A stretch of 31,864 nt of DNA, taken from assembly GCA_001970855.1 (NCBI GenBank), contig LSSN01000144.1, positions 5,274 to 37,137 of the forward strand, written 5' to 3'. Source of the stretch: Smittium culicis. Its lineage: Eukaryota; Kickxellomycota; Harpellomycetes; Harpellales; Legeriomycetaceae. This document shows, piece after piece, positions 1 to 8,785 of this stretch. The position numbers and the translations under genes were made by a program. Numbering within the stretch: the first letter of the stretch is position 1; the number at the start of each line of letters is the position of its first letter. The notes beneath the pieces are model-generated. The model was not told the DNA's origin and did not search any database. It saw only the letters and a program-made list of their open reading frames with translations.

Positions 1-34
1 AATTTTATTGAAAATTATTTTTAATAAGATCTAG

Positions 35-153
35 GATATGGAGAATTCACAGAAACTACTTGTAGACGTTGTGGAAACTCCAAAAAGTTGTTGGATAATC
101 CAAAATATAAACTGTTTTCTGACCGTGATTCACATACAATTAAGCGAAAATAA
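35..153 (+). CDS. Last exon of a CxxC zinc-ribbon protein, probably RNase P/MRP subunit Rpp21/Rpr2 (partial)
   Basis: Only a terminal exon is in the window. A splice acceptor (CTAG, ending at 34) follows an in-frame stop at 25-27. The open frame then reads xYGEFTETTCRRCGNSKKLL and on through a DRDSH segment to a TAA at 151-153. The visible features are a CRRCG half of a zinc ribbon, then a KLLDNP stretch and a basic tail. In the Rpp21/Rpr2/Snm1 family the last zinc-binding CxxC is followed by a similar R/K-S-x-R/K-F/L-L-x-D/N-P segment and an L-x-x-DR element; I recall this from the family and have not aligned it. Rpp21/Rpr2 binds the RNA of nuclear RNase P, which removes tRNA 5' leaders. The other CxxC pair would lie in upstream exons outside the window. 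It is convergent with the next gene. Another zinc-ribbon protein is possible. Confidence 0.45.
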
Positions 154-426
154 AAGATATTCTCTTTTCTTTTTCAAGGAAAAAAAATAGAAAACAATTT
201 AAACTCGCAGTATCTCTAAAATATTATTATTTTTATTTAGAGTGACTTTATCCACGAATTCACAGTTTCTGCAATTTCTGATGAATCATCTAATGTTTAT
301 ATTTTTGTATAAAAAAAGAGCCAAATTAGAAACTTATTAATTATAGAAAAAATTTTAAATATAAAATATTAAAAGCTTTAAATATTAATGGCATTTAAAA
401 AATAAAGCTTTAAAAAACGTGAATGC
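154..426. other. Convergent intergenic region
   Basis: Shared 3' flank of the Rpp21-like exon (+) and the LDAH gene (-). It is A+T-rich with short poly-A and poly-T runs and holds nothing else that I recognise. Confidence 0.6.
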
Positions 427-1874
427 TTAACTTAGTACAAAACTGTGCGGAATATTTTTAGTGCATAATGAGATTTGACCTATTTTTAAAATGTTCAAGA
501 TATCCAATTATATATATATAAACATACAAATAATTCGATGGGAATCCAAAAAAAAATGAAAGAGTTTTTTTTGAAAATAGATAGATTATAAAATATGTTA
601 ATGGGTAATTGTGTTACTTGTGGAGTTAGTTTGCTTCATGTGTTGGTATTGGGAATGCGGTACCCATTTATCACAGCTTCCATAGTACATAAAGAATTTT
701 TCTCCGTGCTCGGTATAAACTTTTTGGTCTAATTCGTTGATAGTGGTCATCTCTTCGCGAGCCATGTTCAAAAAGTTGCTAACGGTAGAGTAAGATAAAC
801 TCTTGTAAGCAAACATATTTCTGAGATGTTGGGGCATGCTAGATTCTCTGATACTGATCATGGAAGTCAAGGCTGATGGGCCAAATAAGAATCTTATAAT
901 GCCAACTAGGATACAAACCAAATGTATCGATATTGGATTAAATAACAGCTTTAGATTATTACCATTTGGTGATTTTGCAATTTCCATGACTGTAGGAAAT
1001 AGGTACATTACTCGATAAACCGAAGATTTATTCTCTTTGAACACCTTTAATTTAATTATTGATGAAAAAGTAAATATTTTGTATGTTTGTTTAGAAAATT
1101 ATATTTATTAATAAAATTAAGTGTCGTTACCTGCTCGCAGATGTATGAACCAACGCTATGGCCGCAAATGATAAATTTTGGTTTTTCTTGAATTTGACCA
1201 ACTTTTGAGTACTGTTGGACAATGTTGGTGTAAAGTAGCTTGATTCTCTCGATTTGCGCGTTTAATGAAACCACTTCTGATGGTACAACCTGCTGACCCA
1301 GTTCATCTTCGTAAATCGAATGTCCTTGCAAAGAGACTTTATTCGGGCGGATACAAAAAAAGTAAGGTAAAGAAAAATAAGGATTAAAAAATAATACAAA
1401 GTGTAAATCAAAAAAAATAACTTTCAAGAAATCGAATTAGATAAAAACTTTTATTTTATATTGTTCGAAATAAAGTTTCTTCAATTGAATACATTATTTC
1501 TTTGAATGAAAGAGTACATTAAGAGTAGAAATAGAAGATTTAGTACTCTTTAAGAACTAATAAATATAAATAGCGCTTACCTCCGATGATTTCAAGCTGG
1601 TCTTCATTTTTACGGTGTAGATCGTTTAGAAATTCTCTGTAGAAGCTAATTGCACCAGGATTGCCTTTTTTTTGAAAAAAGAAATAGTAGAGTTTTGAGG
1701 AGAGGTTAAAATTTTGATTTAATTATCAAATTGCTGTTTCTTACCAGGAATCATGAGCATGACGTATTTGGGAAGTTTTGTGCATGGGTATACCAGAGCT
1801 TCATACATATACTCGTTGACTTTAAGCGCTTTGCGGAAAGGAACTTCAGTGGCTAAACCTTCTAAATAACTCAT
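427..1874 (-). CDS. Lipid droplet-associated serine hydrolase (LDAH/C2orf43 family), five exons
   Basis: Predicted alpha/beta hydrolase of 299 residues that would act at lipid droplets or ER on lipid esters. Exons on the minus strand: 1874-1745, 1664-1581, 1336-1131, 1044-618 and 479-427. Introns are 80, 244, 86 and 138 bp with GT-AG ends, and all phases match (900 nt in total). Visible family hallmarks: PGNPGAISFYREFL in exons 1-2 (oxyanion region), the nucleophile elbow GHSVG with Ser132, the downstream FPTVMEIAKSPNG segment, Asp265 in GSCDKWVP and His294 in IPHSFVLS. Together these give a Ser-Asp-His triad. The last 53-nt exon supplies the catalytic His and would be missed by open-frame calling, because reading on from exon 4 gives a short false tail ending at 598. 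An in-frame TAG just 5' of the ATG fixes the start at 1874. It is transcribed away from 1875-2951. The family assignment is strong; the physiological substrate is unsettled even for characterised members. Confidence 0.9.
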
Positions 1875-2951
1875 GATGGCCCGCTAGAAAAAATGGTATA
1901 TGTATTAGAGGCGAATTGGGAGGAATGAGAACGAGTAATGAAATGAAGACAGCGGTTAAATAGAGAAAGCTTTATACTTGAGCAAATTTTATATGCTGTA
2001 AAAGAGAAATATTATATTCGCGCTTTTTACGTAATATTAATTTAAAGTCGATTTTTTTTTAAAAAAAAAAAAAGTATTAGAATTAATTGTTAAATTTTGG
2101 TATATTTTCAGACGCATTTTCGATTTTCATTTCATCTGTAAACTAAATCAAAGCTTAAAGCAGTGTGTAAGATATTACCAACTTATCCTACGAAATTGTT
2201 ATGGTGGACAAAGAATTATAAATATAGAAACATATTTACAGTTCATTTTTCATTACAAGCCTACAACGAATTTGAAAAAAAAAAAAGTAATGTTTTATAC
2301 TTTTTATAAACTCTCGATTTCTATGAAACTAAAAACGCGCAAGTTAAGCTGCGTATTGATTAATCGGAGTACACTGATAGCTTCACCAGTCAAAAAAAGC
2401 GTTCTTTGTGTGTGAAATTATATAAAAGGAATTTATGTTTAGCCATGTTTATTTTTTTATATGAAAAATATATCAATGTTGAGAATTGGTGTAACAGCGG
2501 CATTGGTGCATATTTCAATGCATTTAAAAGTTCATGTTCCGCCGGTACGTTGATACACCTAATTGAAAATGCTTGGTTTGCTTTACTAAAAAAATTTAAA
2601 CATTCAAAATTACCAACACAATCTAGCTCTAATATAAAAATTAAAAAAACAATAAATAGTTATATTTAAACTTCAAGTATCAAATATACGCATTTCTAAG
2701 GAATACAACTTATAATGGGCGATGGTGGATATATTCGGGCTACTAAATATGCTTGGATATACACTTAAATGATAAATTTTTATTTATAATTTTTCTATGT
2801 CAAAGTGAAAAGACTGTAAAACTTATTCATGAATCGTGGGTATAATTTACATATTGTACAAAATGAAATCTATATATTATTATAGTTTTTTCATCTCATG
2901 TTGATTTGAAGAGTATGAAAGACGGAGTTTTGTATATTCACTAATCATAGA
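1875..2951. other. Intergenic region upstream of LDAH
   Basis: Contains the presumed LDAH promoter (minus strand) and the 3' flank of the TXNDC17-like gene. An open frame on + from 2445 to 2669 (74 codons from the first ATG) has no recognisable similarity. A GC-richer patch at 2330-2400 contains AGTTAAGCTG, which resembles a 5S rRNA internal element, but the flanks do not fold or read as 5S. No gene is supported. Confidence 0.5.
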
Positions 2952-3525
2952 TTATTGGAAATGTGAGGATAAAAATCTGATGATATTGTTATAGTTTAGC
3001 AGCTGGGTTTCAACCAGTCTTCCGGTAATCCCTTCGCGGTTGTAGGCGATGAGAGTAGGGACTGCAGTCAAGTTCGTGTCTCTTCTCTTTCTGAACGCAT
3101 ACGTTTCGCTGCTCGTATTTTTTGGGCTATCAACAGGGACTTTGAGCAGAGTGTACCCGGCACCAAACGAATCGAGTGCTTTTGCGATCATAGGCATTGC
3201 TTTAGTGCAGTCTGGGCAATAACTCTCGCCAGTACTTTGCGATTCACGACCTATTTATACATATATTTATTTAAAAAGAAAAGAGAAGTTTCAAATACGT
3301 TGAATGTAGGGAGGAAATGATATTAGAAATGTTTAGGGAAAAAGGTGGTGGTGGTGAAAGATGAGACTTGCCATAAAATAGCGCAAATACGGGCTTGCCT
3401 AAAGATACTTGCTCCTTTACTGTCGAATCATACGTCGAAGGGTTGTCGATAAGTATCGTTTTTGCGTTTGCAAGAAACAGTGCAAAAACAGCTAGAACTA
3501 TAAACTTGAAAAAAATTGAACTCAT
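2952..3525 (-). CDS. TXNDC17/TRP14-like thioredoxin-fold protein with N-terminal signal peptide, two exons
   Basis: Predicted 150-residue disulfide reductase of the TXNDC17 (TRP14, DUF953) family. Exon 1 is 3525-3372 and exon 2 is 3250-2952, separated by a 121-bp intron that begins GCAAGT and ends AG. The GC donor is needed, because splicing at the next GT puts a stop in frame. Seen: residues 1-21 are a classical signal peptide (a hydrophobic core of about 13 residues ending in LANA), then KPVFALFYG, then ESYCPDC with the redox pair Cys63/Cys66. The family usually reads WCPDC; here Trp is Tyr. A thioredoxin-type cis-proline lies in TAVPTLI. Characterised TRP14 proteins are about 123 residues, cytosolic and lack a signal peptide, so this copy is predicted to enter the ER and be secreted or retained. 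It has no HDEL-like tail. It is divergent from the small membrane-protein gene at 4441. Confidence 0.85.
3251..3371 (-). other. GC-AG intron of the TXNDC17-like gene
   Basis: The donor reads TATG|GCAAGT and the acceptor AATAG|GTCG. Joining them gives FYG-RESQ-STGESYCPDC in frame with the catalytic motif. The extended match of the donor to GCAAGT is typical of GC-AG introns. The other introns resolved in this window use GT. Confidence 0.75.
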
Positions 3526-4440
3526 TGATATTTACTTAAATCAGAAAATAAGACTCAAAATATCTTATTGATAATCTCACCCCTTTAATTTTGTACATGA
3601 ATACAGTTAGTATTTATACTGTTCTGAAATGTTTATCGCTTACTTCAAGTTCCATTAAGACATTAAATCTTTGAACTAAAGTTGATACAAAAATAAAAAT
3701 TTTTTTCAGCAATATTCCGTAATTTATTGCGAATAATTTATTAACGAAAAGTATAAATTAAAATAAATAAGTTACAAGTAAAAATATAAAGCCCAGACAA
3801 TTTGTGCTAAATTTAGATCGTAAAGGAAGTTTTTTTTTATTGGAACGACTGTATATCAGCAAATAATATAAATTAGGAGCTAAATTCTAGGTTTTATGGC
3901 TTAGAGCGAGAGGGAAAATAGATTATTCTGTAAACATCTAGACTCGTAAACGCATTGAATTGTATTTGATAGCTTGTATCTATTTCAATTGCTTATATAT
4001 ATTATTTCTTTCTTTTTGAATAACAGTAATGCCTGCAGAAAACTTTTGATAAATTTGATATACGCTTTTTAGGACCTCCTTAAAACTCCATCTATAATTT
4101 ATTTTAATGCTGTAAAATGATACTAGGAATGCAAATGCACAACGGTGCTCTTTTTCTCGCCTTTTTCATAATTATTACTATTAGATTAAAATCGTAGATA
4201 ATTGGCTTATTTTATTTCACTAGCCAATTGTTACCGACTAATAAAAATGATTTAAGCAAATAACGACAACGAGTTTACATTATTAAATGTTGATCAGTGG
4301 TTATTTCAGCAGTAAATCGCCAGAATAAAACTATAATTTTTTTTAAAGCTTTTTAACATTTACTAACTTGATATTCGTTTTTTTTATTTCTTTCAAGGTT
4401 TCGTTATCACCATAGCAGAAAGATTCTTAATAAAGAGGAA
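3526..4440. promoter_or_regulatory. Divergent intergenic region with CCAAT and AGCAAATA motifs
   Basis: It separates two genes transcribed away from each other (TXNDC17-like, -, and the 4441 gene, +), so it should hold both promoters. ATTGGC is at 4201-4206, GCCAAT at 4223-4228 and AGCAAATA at 3858-3865 and 4255-4262. A pyrimidine-rich stretch ending TTTCAAG near 4400 could be the acceptor of a 5'-UTR intron of the 4441 gene. No coding frame is supported. Confidence 0.5.
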
Positions 4441-4638
4441 ATGTCGTTTAGGGGAAAGTTCATACCGCCTTTGACAGCGGCAGTTGTCGGAGTTGGAATA
4501 TCGGTGTACACGATGCAGCCGTATATAGCCGAACAGAAGGAGAAACAGGCGCAGGCGATAAGAGATAAACAAATATATACGGAGAACCAAAAAGCCAGCA
4601 TCAATAGTGACGAAAAATCTATCGATAAGAAACAATAG
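4441..4638 (+). CDS. Small single-pass membrane protein, 65 residues, unrecognised
   Basis: The protein starts MSFRGKFIPPLTAAVVGVGI and has one hydrophobic segment at about residues 8-26. This is followed by YTMQPYIAEQKEKQAQAIRD and a charged, helical, Lys/Glu-rich tail to residue 65. A short basic N-terminus, one membrane span and a charged coil recall small assembly factors of the mitochondrial inner membrane (for example the MITRAC7/SMIM20 size class), but I see no diagnostic motif and do not assign a family. Coding support comes from the clean frame, an amino-acid pattern unlike translated A+T-rich noise (Gln/Glu/Lys/Ala-rich) and its place between two real genes. It is convergent with bL34m. 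The ATG at 4441 is the first in frame after a possible acceptor. Confidence 0.7.
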   Translation: MSFRGKFIPPLTAAVVGVGISVYTMQPYIAEQKEKQAQAIRDKQIYTENQKASINSDEKSIDKKQ

Positions 4639-4896
4639 TAATTGAGGTTGCAAATCTTTTATGATGAATAACTTTTAAAAAAGAAATAAACAGAATTGAT
4701 TGAACTTTAGAAAGTATCGGCATTTGGAAAATAATTTATACATTAACTACTCATAAATTTTGCATTTAGTAATAAATCTGTGAAAAATAGTGTATATTAT
4801 TTATTTTTTTTTTTTTTAAAAGGCGAATTAAAAACAGGGAAATTGGAAAAGTTTATATTATTTTTATTTGAGACGGTTGAGAAGGATTAAGTTGAG
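4639..4896. other. Convergent intergenic region
   Basis: Shared 3' flank of the 4441 gene and bL34m, with a T run near 4803-4818. Nothing else is seen. Confidence 0.6.
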
Positions 4897-5292
4897 CTAG
4901 TGGGATAAGAATCGTCGACCTTTGAGCATTCTTCTTTGGAGAACTTTCCTTCCATTTTTAGTCCTCAATCTACGCAAGAAGCCGTGTTTCCTCTTGCGCT
5001 TGATTTGACTAGGCTGATACTCCTGACCATAAGTAGTAAACCTAATTTGGTCAAAATTGAAAAGCTTTGTTAATGGGTTGAATGAGGATATGGAGCTGAG
5101 GAGTGGGTTAGAAGCTACTGATTGAGGAACAGCAGATTGGGGGTTTGCAGCAGAGGAAGAGTTCGTTGATGATTTTGGGAGTATCGATAGGCGGGTTACA
5201 GTGAACAGTGATCGTGTTGCTGCAGAAGATATAATAGCTGAAGATCTGCTGACAGCTTGCGGTATAGCCTTACTTTTAAGAATCGAAAACAT
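4897..5292 (-). CDS. MRPL34: Mitochondrial large-subunit ribosomal protein bL34m
   Basis: Intronless 131-residue protein. The C-terminal 44 residues carry the bL34 signature: [20 protein letters not shown], then [18 protein letters not shown]. bL34 is a very basic protein that binds 23S-type rRNA. Residues 1 to about 85 form a Ser/Ala/Pro-rich extension starting [20 protein letters not shown]. It has Arg/Lys and hydroxylated residues and no acidic residue in the first 70 or so, as expected of a mitochondrial targeting presequence. Length and layout match fungal bL34m, where a short bacterial-like domain follows a long presequence. The start at 5292 is the first Met. Its upstream region is shared divergently with the poly-glutaredoxin gene. 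Confidence 0.93.
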   Translation of the reverse strand: MFSILKSKAIPQAVSRSSAIISSAATRSLFTVTRLSILPKSSTNSSSAANPQSAVPQSVASNPLLSSISSFNPLTKLFNFDQIRFTTYGQEYQPSQIKRKRKHGFLRRLRTKNGRKVLQRRMLKGRRFLSH

Positions 5293-6671
5293 TATTGGAC
5301 CTCGATTCGTTTTTCTTTTAGTGTATTTTTATAAAATTAAGCAAAGTTCAATTACAATCGAATTGTTTTTATTCCTCCTTAATATTCGTCAGACTAATAT
5401 TATTGAATATATGGTACTAAATATGTGGCGATTTGGTTGGATTCTCGAGATAACTTATATTAAAGTATAAAAATAAATGATAAAGAATCTAAATCTGAAA
5501 TTAGCTTAGGATTAATCGAAATCCTAGAGCCAAATCTTGACTGAATTTAGGCTTGAAGATTTTTCTTGTTTATGAAAATCAAGCCTATTTTTTTTTAGCA
5601 GATAAAAAACATTCTGTATCTAATCAGCAAATAGTATAAACTAAAATTATATTAATTACTCTTTAGCGTTTACATTAATTATCATATAGCGAATAGAATA
5701 ACCTGATTATGTAGTAAGACTATCTTATTTGCTAGTTAGCTATTGTACGATCAGACTATATGGATTTGGCCAATAAAATTTGATGCTCCCAAAATATAGA
5801 AAATTTCCAGTAATTGATCTGGAATTAGAATTAAAGTGTGCCGAATGTTAACTATTGGCCGAGAATGATTTGATTTAATTTAAAAATTAGGATTATTGGC
5901 TAAACTGATATAATATTTAAAAATATTGGTTATTGGATGAATTATAATGAAATCTGAATGTACGATAGTCTATTGGCTTTAAGGTAAAAAGGCAGATTTT
6001 GTCGTTTTTTTGTAAGAAAGGGCAGCAATTCTTAGCTTTTAGTTTCACTTTGATACTTATGATTTATAAATATATTATTGGGCTGCTGATACCTTGTAGC
6101 AAATAGGACAATTGCTTAAAAACCATGCTCGAATTAAATGCACAGATATTTTTGGGCAACTTTGCTCGTTGGAATTTGTTATTGTTTTATTTTGTATTAT
6201 TTTTTGTAGATTTTTACAAGTTTGTAAGAAAATTCTTAGGATTTGTCAGCAACAAAAACAATAAAACGAAAAATATTCCATACATAGCCTAATAAATAAA
6301 AAATAAAAATAGCTTTAGATATAAAAACAGGATTTTCCCAAAAATATACCCAATTTCATAAAATCTTGGATAGTCGGCTGTGATTGGCAAGTAATAGAGC
6401 CATTCATTAGCCGGGAATTGGAATTTTCAGCAATTAAAACAATCTATTGGCAAAATCAGATGCCAAATCTCGATTTACACAGAATATGATTAGCTCATTA
6501 TAGGTAACCGAAAATTATAGCGTTGTTTCGTTTTGCAAAATTTCTATTTCTGTATATTAGATACTGTTTCCTTCTATACTCAAACTCTGCAATTCTCTCT
6601 TGCAATCTCTACTCTCCATTTTTCTCTGTGCTATCGCACCCGAAACTAACTAAGATTTTCCTCTTTCCGCT
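5293..6671. promoter_or_regulatory. 1.4-kb divergent promoter region between bL34m and the poly-glutaredoxin gene
   Basis: No coding frame of substance is seen. This is the most motif-dense intergenic stretch of the window. It holds ATTGGC/GCCAAT six times (5769, 5854, 5895, 5972, 6383, 6446) plus related ATTGGT and ATTGGA at about 5933-5947, and AGCAAATA or its complement at 5626, 5726 and 6098. The region becomes pyrimidine-rich just before the ATG at 6672, as is common in fungal leaders. Confidence 0.6.
5769..6451. promoter_or_regulatory. Cluster of six CCAAT boxes (ATTGGC/GCCAAT)
   Basis: Core CCAAT is the site of the Hap2/3/5 (NF-Y) complex in fungi, which often controls respiratory genes; bL34m next door would fit. 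Sites in + coordinates: GCCAAT at 5769-5774 and ATTGGC at 5854-5859, 5895-5900, 5972-5977, 6383-6388 and 6446-6451. The sites are seen; binding is inferred. Confidence 0.5.
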
Positions 6672-8785
6672 ATGTTTAGGCTTAAAAGAAGCACAAAGAT
6701 CTTGCTTAATCGCATTGCTTTGATCTCTGTTATTGTGTTTGTATTCTACCAAGCTCGTTTTTATTTCTTTGGCTCTATCCATCAAGAAAACCAAGCCTTC
6801 GAATCTCAAAGCCCAGCTTTAGCTGACATATCCAAAAACATTCTCCTGGAATACCCCAATATCATCAAACCTGATCAAATCATCCTACTTTCCACTTCTG
6901 ATTCTAGCCAAGCTGAAAAGATCGAGTCATACCTAAAAGCTGATCCCTCCTTCCGCATCCCTTACACCAAACATGACTTTACTGACTATTATCTATCACA
7001 CTTACTCAGAAAGGATACTCAACAATCCTTCAAAACCATCCTTTTCGTCAACCAAGTTCCTCTTACTTTTGACCAGCTCGATAAGCTATCTAATGCCGAA
7101 ATCAGGAAAAAAATATCCAAAATTATGCCTTCCCTACTCAAAAATAATCCAAATAAAAAAAGACTATCTGAACTTGAATATTCAATCGATAAAAAATTAT
7201 CTGACGCAGTTTCTTCAAACTTAATACTCGGTATTTACCTCAAATCTCACCCCTCCTTCGCTTCTGACTTCGACAAAATTTGCTCGCAAATCACTAAAAA
7301 GTACCTAATCAATTGCTCATCCTTCCACATTGACCCCACCTCTTCCTCTTCTCCTTCTAACTCTGATTCCAACCTCAAAAACTTGAACTCTGCTACTTTT
7401 GGCTCTTACGATTCCCCCTCAATTTTCTTCCAAAACAAATTTTACTCAATTTCAGAATTCTCCTCCCTATTCAATTCTGGAAAATTCGATTCCATTTTTG
7501 CCGAAATAAGGTATCATATTTATATATGCCCATCTTTTTTTATTTACTCCTCATACTTTCTTTTATCTCCTATCTGATCTTTAACCTCTTTTATTCAATC
7601 AAGACCCCCCACACTAACCCTTCCATTTATACATATAAATTTAGAGATAAAACTACTTCTGAATCTACTAAAAATTTCCTCAACTTACTTTCTGAAAATA
7701 AAGTCGTCTTATTCCTCAACCCCCAAATTAGTGAATCTATGAACATTTTCAAAATCTTCGAAAACTATAAAAATAAACTCGGTCTCTCTTACAAACCAGT
7801 TTGGGTTAGCAACTCCGACTTTGAATACAGTTTAATTAAATCTAAACTGCCAAAATCTGCTCTTACCTCTAAAAGCCATTTCCCTTGTATTTTCTTGGAC
7901 GGAGAATTCTTCGCTGATTACTCTAACTTTTTTAAATTGTTCATCTCAGGCTCCCTATTTGACACTTTTGAAAAAAGCTCTCTTCTCAGCTCTGAATTAG
8001 TCTCCAAATCTATCCAAGATGCATCCCAATCTATTAACTCCTTGACGAAAAACAATAAATACTTGGTAATGTATTCTCATCTTCCTTCCTTCCCCCCCCC
8101 CTTTTTTTTTGCTGACATTGTTAATATTCTCTTACACTTTTTTTTTAATTTATTTGTAGCAACTATTAACCCTGTTATTTTACTTTTTTTATAGATTTTA
8201 TCTACTAGCGATTCTAGTTTAACTCCAAAAATACGCTCAGCGATTAGGTTACTAGACCCAACTGAAACAGTAGAAGTATACAATGTTGACGAAGATTCGT
8301 ATGATATTACTATTGTTAAACGTGCTTTCGAAAAAAAGTATATCAACATTCACTTCCCTGCGCTTTTCGAATCTACAAAGATTGTTGCGATGGGCAACGA
8401 TATCCTCAGCTCATTGCTCTCATCTAATAACTTAAAATCTGTCCTCAAAGAACTCCCTCAATCCACTGAGCACAATAAAGATTCACTTATTAGCCTAATC
8501 AATTCACATAAAGCCATCATGTTCAGTAAAACTTACTGTCCATTCTGCAGAGGTGCAAAAGCTCTTCTTGACAAATATAACGTCAAATACTTTGTTTTGG
8601 AAGTCAATATGGAACCCAACCCACTTGAAATCAAAGATTATCTTACTGAAATAACTAAAGGCCACAGCAGTTTCCCAAGCATTTTCATCAACAAAGTCAG
8701 TATTGGCGGTCTATCTGACCTAAAAGAAATCGAACAGTCTGGAAAACTTGCAAAACTTATTGACGAATTTAATTTAACTCAATAA
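6672..8785 (+). CDS. Type II membrane protein with five tandem glutaredoxin folds, only the last catalytic
   Basis: Predicted 616-residue protein from three exons: 6672-7510, 7645-8065 and 8195-8785. The introns are 134 and 129 bp and all phases agree. Residues 1-10 are basic, and 11-33 form one membrane anchor without a cleavage site, as in yeast Golgi/ER glutaredoxins Grx6/Grx7. The C-terminal domain (about 512-616) is a complete dithiol glutaredoxin: SKTYCPFCRGAK with Cys535/Cys538, then FPSIFI with the cis-Pro, GG at 591-592 and the closing helix SGKLAKLI. Four preceding segments (about 68-150, 170-280, 285-390 and 420-505) repeat the same plan: hydrophobic strand, helix, strand, [F/S]P-x-[I/L]-F strand, then a loop and a helix like F.SLFNSGKFDSIF or NFFKLFISGSLFDTF. 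They lack the CxxC. Domain 1 also lacks the cis-Pro. LSTSDSS occurs in both domain 1 and domain 4. Known function covers only the last domain: glutathione-dependent reduction of disulfides. The others may bind substrate or act as a spacer. The exact acceptor at 7644 is the least certain junction. Confidence 0.85.

Noticed and set aside
2330..2400. AGTTAAGCTG...GAGTAC pattern resembling the internal control region of 5S rRNA
   Set aside because: The expected 5S flanks and stems are absent on both sides, so a chance match is likely.
2406..2669. 87-codon open frame (+) downstream of the TXNDC17-like gene
   Set aside because: No ATG until codon 14, composition close to A+T noise in its second half, and no recognisable motif.
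2715..2768. 17-codon frame starting MGDGGYIRATKYAWIYT
   Set aside because: Too short, with no good donor site at its end; similarity to known protein starts is not specific.
6973..7224. Overlapping frame inside exon 1 of the glutaredoxin gene
   Set aside because: It is an out-of-frame shadow of the real exon.
8077..8349. Minus-strand frame over intron 2 and exon 3 of the glutaredoxin gene
   Set aside because: It is antisense to homology-supported coding sequence.
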